From Pseudomonadota bacterium (GTDB lineage Bacteria; Pseudomonadota; Alphaproteobacteria; Rhizobiales; Hyphomicrobiaceae), in the NCBI GenBank assembly GCA_023405815.1, contig JAEXXM010000022.1, positions 1 to 53,778 on the forward strand: a stretch of DNA of 53,778 nucleotides. The letters run 5' to 3'. Positions 1-6,884 of this stretch are shown one piece after another. Under the pieces are notes generated by a model, which had not been told where the DNA came from, ran no database searches, and saw only the letters and a program-made list of their open reading frames with translations. The number at the start of each line of letters is the position of its first letter. Position 1 is the first letter of the stretch. The position numbers and the translations under genes were made by a program.

Positions 1-20
1 CTCCTGAACGAGGCCCCCAG

Positions 21-1454
21 ATGACGACAGCTGGAACCGTTGCGAGCCAAGTTCCCGCGCCGAAGACGACCGTCGGCGCCGCGCGCGACGCGGGCGCCAA
101 GGGCGATGCCCCCACTGGCGGTGACGACGGCGAGTTCGCCGATGTATTGACGAAGCTGCAGGGCGAGGATGCGCCGAGGACGGGCGCCCTGCCGGATGGG
201 CAGCAGCAAGCTAATGAGCCGCGCGGCGTTGACGATGGTACCGATATCGCGAGCATCGAGTCAGTGCTTGACAGTCTTAGCGGCGGTGATCGGCAGCCAG
301 ACGCGACACCGGGAAGCGCTCCGGCTGCCACTCCCATCAATGACATCATAGCCGCCGCTCTTGCGCCGGCCCAGCCGGCCCCCACACGCCAGCCGGAGCA
401 GGGCGCGCCGACGCAGACCCAAACCCAAACCCAAACGCAGGGATCGCTGGCGGCTTCCAGGCCCGCGCCCGTCGATGAGACTGTGGGCAGCGCCTCGCCC
501 AACCAGCCCGATGCGATGGTTGACAGCGCGCCGGCAGAGTTCACTGCGGCCGAGACAATCGCAGCGGCGACGGACCCGGCACTCGCGCGCGCCGGCGCTC
601 GTGCGGCGAGCCCGGACAAGGGCAAGCCAGAGCGAAAGCCCTCTGCTGATCCGCTTGATGACTCCCGCTCGTCCGCAACCGTAGCGACCGCCATTCAGCC
701 GCACGAGAATAAGGTCGAGGAATCGCCGCCCCCCACCGCCAACGTGGTTCGCCAGGAAGTTCACTTTGCGCCGGTCGCGTCGGCGCAGGCTCCTGCGGGG
801 ACGGCAGGAGGAGAGCCTGGCCAGGGCGCCGTTGCGCCGGAGGCGCTCGATGGTGATCCGACCAGCACCTCGTCGATCGACGCGATGTTGCCCTCGGCCG
901 AGGACATGCAGTCCTCGGGCGCCCGCCCCGCACAGCAGATCGCCGAACGCATCCTCAGCGAGGCCGGCACGGCTCCGGAGTTCGCCGATCCCGCCGGCAT
1001 CACCACCGGACAGCCCGGCATGAAGCCGGCGCTCAAGGTCCTGCATATCCAGTTGCAGCCCGCAGACATGGGCACCGTGACCGTTCGCATGGAGCTGAAG
1101 GACGCCGAGCTGAGCCTCCAGGTCGAGGCCGATCGCGCCGAGACGGTGAATATGATCCGCAACGACCAGGACACGCTGTCGAGCCTGTTGCGGTCGGCCG
1201 GCTACAACGTCGACTCAGGATCGGTCCGCGTGGTCGAGGTCGACCGCACGGCGGCATCGCAGCAATCGGGACAGAACGGCGCCCAGTCGAGCTTCCAATC
1301 TCCGTCCCAGTCGCAGTCTGGTGCGTCTGAGCGCCAGGGACACCAGCAGCGCGGCGGCGCCGATACGAACGGTGCCGAGGCGGCGCCGCAAATGACCCGG
1401 AACGATGCCTATGACACGAATGCTAATCGCGCTGGCCGCGGTCTGTATCTGTAG
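21..1454 (+). CDS. fliK: Flagellar hook-length control protein (FliK/MotD type)
   Basis: A 477-residue protein with a long low-complexity Ala/Pro/Gln-rich N-terminal part and a C-terminal Flg_hook domain at about residues 335-410. That domain carries the pattern HIQLQPADMGTVTVRMEL followed by an acidic helix and a DxxxLxxLLRxxGY-like stretch, typical of FliK. FliK proteins are secreted through the flagellar export gate and act as the ruler that switches export from hook to filament subunits. A GAGG ribosome-binding site lies 7 bases before the ATG. The gene overlaps the next gene, a transglycosylase, by 50 bases. The same fliK-transglycosylase pairing is known from the Sinorhizobium flagellar region. 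The N-terminal two thirds is poorly conserved, as expected for this family. Confidence 0.88.
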   Translation: MTTAGTVASQVPAPKTTVGAARDAGAKGDAPTGGDDGEFADVLTKLQGEDAPRTGALPDGQQQANEPRGVDDGTDIASIESVLDSLSGGDRQPDATPGSAPAATPINDIIAAALAPAQPAPTRQPEQGAPTQTQTQTQTQGSLAASRPAPVDETVGSASPNQPDAMVDSAPAEFTAAETIAAATDPALARAGARAASPDKGKPERKPSADPLDDSRSSATVATAIQPHENKVEESPPPTANVVRQEVHFAPVASAQAPAGTAGGEPGQGAVAPEALDGDPTSTSSIDAMLPSAEDMQSSGARPAQQIAERILSEAGTAPEFADPAGITTGQPGMKPALKVLHIQLQPADMGTVTVRMELKDAELSLQVEADRAETVNMIRNDQDTLSSLLRSAGYNVDSGSVRVVEVDRTAASQQSGQNGAQSSFQSPSQSQSGASERQGHQQRGGADTNGAEAAPQMTRNDAYDTNANRAGRGLYL

Positions 1455-1965
1455 CCTCCCTTCCCGGGCCGAGCTCAATGTCTGCGAGCAGGAGCTCGTG
1501 CGCGCGGCCGCAACGCACAACGTGCCGCTCGGAATGCTCTACGCGATCGGGCTTTCAGAATCCGGCCGTGGCGGGCAGCTCCAGCCCTACGCGCTCAATA
1601 TCGATGGCCGCGCGGCATACGACTTGAGCAAGCCTGAGGCTATGCGGGCCTTCCGCAAGGCTCAGCTCGGCGGTGCGAAGTTTATCGACATCGGCTGCAT
1701 GCAGATCAACCATCGCTATCACTCCGAGCGGTTCGAGACTCTGGAGGACATGTTCGATCCGGCCAAGAATGTCGCCTATGCGGCGCGCTTCTTGAGCGAG
1801 CTCAAGGAGCGCGAGGGCACATGGACCAAGGCCATCGCCCGCTATCACGCCGGACCGAGCAATACGCCGGCGCAAAAGGCCTACGTCTGCCGCGTCATCG
1901 CCAACATGGTCGGCTCCGGATTTGGCGAGTGGACGAGCGACGCCCGGTCCTACTGCGGCCGATAG
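1405..1965 (+). CDS. Exported lytic transglycosylase (SLT fold), flagellum-associated
   Basis: A 186-residue protein with a signal peptide (about residues 1-22, ending SRA) and one SLT-type lysozyme-like domain. Visible family motifs are the catalytic Glu in GLSESG (about residue 53), IGCMQIN, the NVAYAARFL helix and AIARYHAG. These enzymes cleave the peptidoglycan glycan strand non-hydrolytically in the periplasm. The start lies inside the end of fliK (50-base overlap in another frame), so the two are probably one transcript. The position matches the small transglycosylase (orf38) after fliK/motD in Sinorhizobium, so a role in opening the cell wall for the flagellar rod or motor is a reasonable inference. 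A second in-frame ATG two codons downstream could be the true start. Confidence 0.85.
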   Translation: MPMTRMLIALAAVCICSLPSRAELNVCEQELVRAAATHNVPLGMLYAIGLSESGRGGQLQPYALNIDGRAAYDLSKPEAMRAFRKAQLGGAKFIDIGCMQINHRYHSERFETLEDMFDPAKNVAYAARFLSELKEREGTWTKAIARYHAGPSNTPAQKAYVCRVIANMVGSGFGEWTSDARSYCGR

Positions 1966-2029
1966 AACCTGTAGCTGCGTTGAAATGTCGAAGCGTTCGC
2001 AACTTCGAACACGCAAATGGTTTTGAACG

Positions 2030-2386
2030 ATGGCTATGAAGACAGGATTGCTCGGTCCCTACCGCCTGACCTTCGACGGTATCAACGGTGCCGTAGCGCG
2101 CCGTTCGGCGGGGGTGTTCGCGCTGGGCAGCATGGACCCCGGCGGTAACTTCCGCGTCAAGCACGTTGGCAGGTCAGACGCCGACGTCCGCGGCCGGCTA
2201 TGCGAGTGCATCGGCTCCGATGCAATGTTCAAGGTTGGATTTTTCGCCTCCGCCCAGGCGGCCTTCGAAAAGGAGTGCGAGCTGTTTCACGACTTCAGCC
2301 CGCCGGGCAACCGCATCCACCCGGCCCGCTCCAAGGGGACGAAATGGGCTTGTCCCCGCTGCCGGATCTACCACGCTAGCGGTTGA
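2030..2386 (+). CDS. Small GIY-YIG-like protein with C-terminal CPRC motif
   Basis: A 118-residue protein that I do not recognise by name. Its layout resembles a GIY-YIG nuclease fold: AGVFALGS (GIY position, about residues 27-34), HVGRSDADVRGRL (YIG strand plus the conserved Arg helix, about 45-57), and a later helix AAFEKECELFHDF whose Glu could be the metal-binding acidic residue. It ends with WACPRCRIY, half of a zinc-ribbon-like CxxC pair. No signal peptide is visible. The gene begins 64 bases after the transglycosylase on the same strand and overlaps the convergent small gene by 11 bases. Codon use looks like the neighbours. The nuclease reading is an inference from pattern only. Confidence 0.6.
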   Translation: MAMKTGLLGPYRLTFDGINGAVARRSAGVFALGSMDPGGNFRVKHVGRSDADVRGRLCECIGSDAMFKVGFFASAQAAFEKECELFHDFSPPGNRIHPARSKGTKWACPRCRIYHASG

Positions 2387-2564
2387 GCAGCTTCAGCATG
2401 TCGTCAAGCGCAGCCTGGTACCCGTGATGCCAGTATGCCTGCTCCGACGACCCGGCATCGAGATGCCGCTGCTCGAGGTCCGTAAGCTCGCCCTGCTGCA
2501 GCAGCCATTCGCGGATGTTATCTCGGCGCTCCACGAGCAACGCTAGGTTTCTCTCGGCAGACAT
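2376..2564 (-). CDS. Small hypothetical protein
   Basis: A 62-residue, mostly helical, charged soluble protein (MSAERNLALLV...LKLLNR). I do not recognise it. A GTG further upstream at 2600 is in frame, but the ATG at 2564 gives a cleaner N-terminus. No good ribosome-binding site is visible before either start, so the call is moderate. It is convergent with the GIY-YIG-like gene and overlaps its 3' end by 11 bases. It lies downstream of the che operon on the same strand, 112 bases after the J-domain-like gene, so read-through from that operon is possible. Confidence 0.45.
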   Translation of the reverse strand: MSAERNLALLVERRDNIREWLLQQGELTDLEQRHLDAGSSEQAYWHHGYQAALDDMLKLLNR

Positions 2565-2676
2565 CTGATTGAACCAACCCCGTTGAACGCGCCTGGTCAC
2601 TTTTGGCCAGTTGGGTTGATCCTAGTTGGGATGTGTTGGAGTCCCCTCAAATCAATCGTTAGAATTGTTCAGTCTG

Positions 2677-3126
2677 CTATCGAACCATGCGGCGCTTCAT
2701 CGCCCGGTCGATGAGCATGTTGGCTACCATCATTCGCCTCGTGGCATTCTCCCGCTCGTCGCTGCCGACGCGGTCGGGATGATTGGCGAGCGCAAATCCG
2801 CGCCGCAGCCGATTGAGCTCGCCCACCGTCATCCGCTCGGTTATGGAAAGCTCCGTGGCAATGGCCTGCGCATCGGTCGAGCGGAGCCTCGGCGACGCTT
2901 TGCGCGGCTTCTGATGCTCGAGGTAGGATTCGAGCAGCGCCGAGAACATCGACATGCGGAGCTCGCGGGCGATCTCGCCGATCTGCTCCAGGCGCGACGG
3001 GCGCACGGGACGCGCGCGCGCTCTCCCCATATCACGATCGAGGTCGATGCCCGCGGAGCGCGAGGCCTCCTCCAGGATTTCGGCGAAGCCGGCTTGCGAT
3101 CTCGCGCCGCTCAGAAAAACTCGCAT
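2677..3126 (-). CDS. J-domain-like protein at the end of the chemotaxis operon
   Basis: A 149-residue protein whose C-terminal part resembles a DnaJ J-domain: a helix (about residues 101-113, VGELNRLRRGFALA) leading to NHPDRV with the HPD tripeptide at residues 116-118, then a basic helix (ENATRRMMVANMLIDRAMKRR). The N-terminal half is unrecognised, helical and rich in Arg and Glu. J-domains stimulate the ATPase of Hsp70-type chaperones through HPD. The start overlaps the end of the cheT-like gene by 16 bases, so it is the last gene of the che operon and probably translationally coupled. No cysteine-rich zinc finger or substrate-binding domain of classical DnaJ is present. A role in chemotaxis or flagellar assembly is a guess from position. 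Confidence 0.65.
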   Translation of the reverse strand: MRVFLSGARSQAGFAEILEEASRSAGIDLDRDMGRARARPVRPSRLEQIGEIARELRMSMFSALLESYLEHQKPRKASPRLRSTDAQAIATELSITERMTVGELNRLRRGFALANHPDRVGSDERENATRRMMVANMLIDRAMKRRMVR

Positions 3127-3488
3127 TCGTCGCCCCCCCCAGATGACGGCCGCGGCAGGGTCGGCTGCTTCAGCCGCTCACTAAGGGATGCAAGGCGCAG
3201 TTCGTCGCGCGCCCCGTTTGCATCGACCGCCCACTCGTCGGGAGTGGCGCTGGCGAGCGTCGTGAGGAACTCTGAGAGCGCGGCGAGGTTCTGCGTCACG
3301 TGGTCGATGCCCTGCAGGACATCGAAGCACTTTGCCGCCCGCAGCGAGTCTCTGACCCCTGGCAGCTCGACGATGTCGTGCAGCCGTTCGACATCCGCCG
3401 CCAGGTGGCCGAGCTCCTCGCCGACCACATTGAGCAGCGACGGAAGCGGAGTAAGGCTGGTGGCCGGGACGCGTTGAGGCTTACTCAT
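3111..3488 (-). CDS. cheT: CheT-like chemotaxis protein with CheZ-type DxxxQ motif
   Basis: A 125-residue protein in the position of cheT in the Sinorhizobium che operon, directly after cheD. It contains CFDVLQGIDHVTQ, with D62 and Q66 forming the DxxxQ spacing of the CheZ phosphatase active site, inside a predicted long helix. CheZ enzymes dephosphorylate CheY-P. The Sinorhizobium CheT is described as CheZ-like but was not shown, to my knowledge, to be a classical phosphatase. The C-terminus is a Pro/Gly linker ending DECEFF, an acidic-aromatic tail resembling the CheY-docking end of CheZ. I chose the ATG at 3488, 34 bases after cheD; an in-frame start at 3542 would overlap cheD. The gene symbol rests mainly on synteny. 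Confidence 0.7.
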   Translation of the reverse strand: MSKPQRVPATSLTPLPSLLNVVGEELGHLAADVERLHDIVELPGVRDSLRAAKCFDVLQGIDHVTQNLAALSEFLTTLASATPDEWAVDANGARDELRLASLSERLKQPTLPRPSSGGGDECEFF

Positions 3489-3522
3489 GACTACAATCCG
3501 AACGGGTTTACGCCGGCCCCTG

Positions 3523-4056
3523 TCAAAACAGCTCGAGATCACCTTCCGGCAGCGGCTTGGCAGGTGCGACGGGCGCCGGAACGGTCGCGGCCTCGCCGAT
3601 CATGATCTGCCGTGCGCGCCCGGTCACCGGCCAGTACTCGACACGGCGCCCGGACGACCCGCCGAGGCTGCGACCCACTATTCTTATGCCTTCATTCTTC
3701 AAGAAGCGTTCCGCGAAGCTCCCATTCATGGCGCCGACGTCGGAGCTCTTGAAGATTGTCCGCGCCCCGCCGAACAGCTTCGCTTCGAGCCGGCCTCTGT
3801 TGGCCCCGCGGCTCATGAGGCCGTTGACGAGCAACTCCATGAGATGGACGCCATATCGCTCGGCGTCTCGCGCAGCCGCCCGCTCCGCATCCCCCGGCAG
3901 GAGAAAGTGGTTCATTCCCCCGATGCGCGCTACGGGATCGCGCAAGCATGCAGCGACGCAAGAGCCCAGCACCGTCGTCATGACGAGATCGGGATCGTCA
4001 GAGACGAGGAACTGGCCCTCCATCACGTGCTTTCGCGTTCGCGTGGCGTGGGTCAT
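3523..4056 (-). CDS. cheD: Chemoreceptor glutamine deamidase CheD
   Basis: A 177-residue CheD family protein. CheD deamidates specific glutamines of methyl-accepting chemotaxis proteins, making sites for CheR, and in some bacteria also assists CheC. The catalytic residues are visible with the family spacing: Thr27, Cys33 in LGSCVAACLRDP, and His50 in GGMNHFLLPG. The start shares four bases (ATGA) with the end of the preceding cheY, indicating translational coupling. The protein ends in PEGDLELF, an acidic-aromatic tail beyond the catalytic domain that resembles tails on neighbouring che products. It is full length and nothing is missing. Confidence 0.95.
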   Translation of the reverse strand: MTHATRTRKHVMEGQFLVSDDPDLVMTTVLGSCVAACLRDPVARIGGMNHFLLPGDAERAAARDAERYGVHLMELLVNGLMSRGANRGRLEAKLFGGARTIFKSSDVGAMNGSFAERFLKNEGIRIVGRSLGGSSGRRVEYWPVTGRARQIMIGEAATVPAPVAPAKPLPEGDLELF

Positions 4057-4442
4057 TTGAGCTTGCCGACGACCGCCTCCAGCGCCGTCTTGAGCGCCGG
4101 AACCGTGAAGGGTTTGGTCAGGTAGTTGTTGATGCCGAACTGGATCGCCTTCTGCACGAGCTCCTTGTCGCCCTTGCCCGTCAGCATGATAAAAGGGGTC
4201 TTTTGCGTCGGGCCGTGCTGGCGGATGGCGCGCAGCAGGCCGAGCCCGTCGAGCTTGGGCATGTTGTAGTCCGAGATCACGATGTGCGTTGGCTGCGACA
4301 TCACGTGCTTCAATCCCTGCTCACCGTCGGCAGCGAGGGCGATGTTCTTGATCCCGAGCTCCTCTAGACCATCCTTGACCAGCATGCGGCTGGTCGTCGT
4401 GTCGTCGACGATGAGAACCTTTAGCTGATCTGCGAGTGACAT
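4053..4442 (-). CDS. cheY: Chemotaxis response regulator CheY (second copy, CheY2 position)
   Basis: A 129-residue single-domain receiver. The acidic pocket D13-D14, phosphoacceptor D58 (SDYNMP), T88 (MLTGKGD) and K110 (YLTKPF) are all present. By position, between cheB and cheD, this corresponds to CheY2 of Sinorhizobium, which is the regulator that acts on the flagellar motor; the other copy upstream of cheA acts as a phosphate sink there. That division of labour is carried over by inference. The gene starts 15 bases after cheB and overlaps cheD by ATGA. Confidence 0.93.
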   Translation of the reverse strand: MSLADQLKVLIVDDTTTSRMLVKDGLEELGIKNIALAADGEQGLKHVMSQPTHIVISDYNMPKLDGLGLLRAIRQHGPTQKTPFIMLTGKGDKELVQKAIQFGINNYLTKPFTVPALKTALEAVVGKLK

Positions 4443-4457
4443 TGTTCTTCTCCTCTC

Positions 4458-5504
4458 TTAGCGGCCACGGAGATTGGTCATTACGAGGACCGCATTCGCG
4501 ATCCGGTCCAGCGGTAGCTGCCGCTCCACTGCTCCAATCTCGAACGCCGCTCTGGGCATTCCATAGATAAGGCTCGACGCTTCGTCCTGGCCGATCGTCT
4601 TCGCGCCGGCTTGCCGCATGGCAAGCAGGCCCTGGGCGCCGTCGCGCCCCATTCCGGTGAGAATGACGCCGACGGCGTTCGACTTCGCGACCTGCGCCAC
4701 GGAGTTGAACAGCACATCGACGGAAGGCGAGTGTCCGTTGACAGGGCCGCTGGCCCGCAGGCGGCAGCGCAGCCCATGATGATCGTCGATCTCGAGATGC
4801 TTGGGGCCGCCGGGCGCGATGTAGACGTTCCCGACCTCGATCGGAGTCCCATCGGTCGCTTCCGTGACCTTCGGCGCATTGAGTCGGTCGAGCCGCGCTG
4901 CGAGACTCGCCGTGAAGTCCGGCGGCATGTGCTGGACTATCAGCGTTGGCGGGCAGTTCTCCGGAAGCTGCGAGATGTAGGCCGATAGCGCTTCGACGCC
5001 GCCGGTCGACGAACCGATCGCCACGATACGGCCGTCGGGCTCGTATGTCGCGGCCATGGGGCGGCGCTGATCGCGCGGCTTGCCATCTCCGTTCGCCGAT
5101 GAGCGTGAGCGCACGCGAGCGCCGGCCGCCGCCTTCACGATCCGTGGCAGCTCGGCGAACGGCTGGGTGTCGCCTGGTGCGGGCTTGGCGATGCAGTCGA
5201 CGGCGCCGATCTGCATGGCCTCGATCGCAGTCTCCGTGCCCTGCCCGGTGAGGTTCGAAACCATGATGACCGGCGTCGGCCGCAGCCGCACGATCTTCTC
5301 CAGGAAGTCGAGGCCGTTCATTCCCGGCATCTCGACGTCGAGCGTGATCACGTCCGGATTGTGCGCCTTGATGGCATCGCGGGCAGTGAGCGGATTGCTC
5401 GCCGTGCCGACCACCTGGATCTCCGGATCGCGGCGTAGCGCGAGCGAGATCAGGCCGCGCATGGTGGCAGAGTCATCGACCACGAGAACACGAATGGGTG
5501 TCAT
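4458..5504 (-). CDS. cheB: Chemotaxis methylesterase/deamidase CheB
   Basis: A 348-residue protein with an N-terminal receiver domain (D10, D11 and phosphoacceptor D56 in TLDVEMPGMNG), a variable linker at about 125-155, and a C-terminal methylesterase domain. The catalytic Ser lies in AIGSSTGG (about 165), His in VQHMPPDF and Asp in GMGRDGAQG. CheB removes methyl groups from receptor glutamates and is activated by CheA phosphorylation, giving adaptation. The ATG at 5504 overlaps the cheR stop by four bases (ATGA). A much longer open frame continues upstream through cheR, but it is antisense-like junk and the receiver domain begins at this ATG. Confidence 0.95.
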   Translation of the reverse strand: MTPIRVLVVDDSATMRGLISLALRRDPEIQVVGTASNPLTARDAIKAHNPDVITLDVEMPGMNGLDFLEKIVRLRPTPVIMVSNLTGQGTETAIEAMQIGAVDCIAKPAPGDTQPFAELPRIVKAAAGARVRSRSSANGDGKPRDQRRPMAATYEPDGRIVAIGSSTGGVEALSAYISQLPENCPPTLIVQHMPPDFTASLAARLDRLNAPKVTEATDGTPIEVGNVYIAPGGPKHLEIDDHHGLRCRLRASGPVNGHSPSVDVLFNSVAQVAKSNAVGVILTGMGRDGAQGLLAMRQAGAKTIGQDEASSLIYGMPRAAFEIGAVERQLPLDRIANAVLVMTNLRGR

Positions 5505-6397
5505 GCCGTGGCCTCCTTGAGACGATAGGTCGTGATGGCCTCGTTCACGAAGAAGGGCGCCGCCTCTCCGAACACGCGCTCCGAATGGCCGATGTAGAGA
5601 CGCGCGCCCGGAGCCATAAGCGGAACGAATCGCCGCCAGATGTCGACCTGTGTCTGCTCCTTGAAGTAGATGAGCGCGTTGCGGCAGAAGATGGCCTGGA
5701 AAGGTCCCCGCATCGGCCACTGCCCGATCAGGTTGAGCTTGCGGAACGCGACCATCCTGCGCAGTTCCTCTCCCGCGCGCCAGCTCTTGCCCTCTCTCGC
5801 ATCGTCGTGCGGAACGAACCAGCGATGGCGGATATCCTTCGGCACGGCCTCCATGACGGATTCGCTGTAGACGCCAGCCGATCCCTTGCGCAGGACGTTC
5901 GGGTCGATGTCGGTCGCGAGCACGCGCACGTTGAGGTTGGCGGCATCGGGGATGACCGACAGGATCGACAGGGCGATGGAATAGGGCTCCTCGCCGCTCG
6001 AGCAGGCTGCCGACCAGATGCGCACGGGCGCGCCCGCTCGCGCCCGCGCCGCGAGCTGTGGGATGACATGCGCGCGCAAGTGCTCGAAGTGGTGCGGCTC
6101 GCGGAAGAACCGCGTGACGTTGGTCGTTAGGGCGGCAACCATCTGCTGGCGCTCCTCGCCTCCCGCGTCGCTTGCGAGATACTCGCAATAGCTGCGAAAG
6201 TCGTTGAGCTGCAGCGTGCGCAGCCGCTTGGCGAGACGCGAGTAGACGAGACTCGCCTTCGACTCGCCAAGGTCGATCCCGGCGTCGGCATAGGCGATGC
6301 CGGTGATCTGCTGGTAGTCGCCCTTGGTGAGCGGAAATTCGCCGTCGATGAGGGACTGCTCCCTCTTTCTGCCGGCACCCGCTAGCGCGGCGGTCAT
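5501..6397 (-). CDS. cheR: Chemotaxis protein methyltransferase CheR
   Basis: A 298-residue SAM-dependent methyltransferase that methylates receptor glutamates. It has the N-terminal helical CheR domain (about residues 20-85), the TTNVTRFFRE motif (91-100) and the SAM-binding loop SAACSSGEEPYS (129-140). It then has LATDID and CRNALIYF, the usual CheR landmarks. It is coupled at both ends by ATGA overlaps with cheW and cheB. The receptor encoded in this operon ends in DWEEF, which matches the kind of C-terminal pentapeptide that tethers CheR in enterobacteria, so local docking is plausible. Confidence 0.95.
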   Translation of the reverse strand: MTAALAGAGRKREQSLIDGEFPLTKGDYQQITGIAYADAGIDLGESKASLVYSRLAKRLRTLQLNDFRSYCEYLASDAGGEERQQMVAALTTNVTRFFREPHHFEHLRAHVIPQLAARARAGAPVRIWSAACSSGEEPYSIALSILSVIPDAANLNVRVLATDIDPNVLRKGSAGVYSESVMEAVPKDIRHRWFVPHDDAREGKSWRAGEELRRMVAFRKLNLIGQWPMRGPFQAIFCRNALIYFKEQTQVDIWRRFVPLMAPGARLYIGHSERVFGEAAPFFVNEAITTYRLKEATA

Positions 6398-6879
6398 TGT
6401 GGATCTCCGCGTTCGCGCTCTGGCATGACGTTGTCGACCGACAGCAGGCTGATCATGCGTCCGTCAGTGGCCAGCAGCCCGCAAACGAAGCGCTTGGCCA
6501 TCTCTGAGGCGACGTCTGGCGGCGGCAGGATCTCAGAATCCGTGACCGTCAGGATGTCGGATACGGCATCGACCAGGAGGCCGACGACCTGGCTGCCGAC
6601 CTGCACGACGATGATGACATGGCGCCCCATTGCCTCTGTCGGAGGGAAGCCGAGACGCACCGCCAGATCCATGATCGGCAGCACCGCGCCGCGCAGATTG
6701 ATGACGCCGCGCACGAACGACTGCGAGTGCGGCAGCACGGTCGCCGGCGTCCATCCGCGAATTTCCCGCACCGACATGACATCGATGCAGAATTCCTGCT
6801 CGCCGACCGCGAACGCGATGAGCTCGCGGGCGGCCCCTCCTCTCGGTTCGATCATGGCGGCGGCGCTCGAATTGTTCAT
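6394..6879 (-). CDS. cheW: Chemotaxis coupling protein CheW
   Basis: A 161-residue single-domain CheW that bridges receptors and the CheA kinase. It shows ELIAFAVGEQEFCIDVMSV near the start, then the RGVINLRGAVLPIMDLAVRLG block characteristic of the family and VDAVSDILTV. The first 15-20 residues are a variable extension. The gene lies 5 bases after cheA and ends with an ATGA overlap with cheR, so it is produced in step with both. Confidence 0.95.
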   Translation of the reverse strand: MNNSSAAAMIEPRGGAARELIAFAVGEQEFCIDVMSVREIRGWTPATVLPHSQSFVRGVINLRGAVLPIMDLAVRLGFPPTEAMGRHVIIVVQVGSQVVGLLVDAVSDILTVTDSEILPPPDVASEMAKRFVCGLLATDGRMISLLSVDNVMPERERGDPQ

Positions 6880-6884
6880 GGGGT

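Noticed and set aside
4458..6188. An extended 576-codon reading of cheB
   Set aside because: The first 228 residues are an out-of-frame reading of cheR; the real receiver domain starts at the ATG at 5504.
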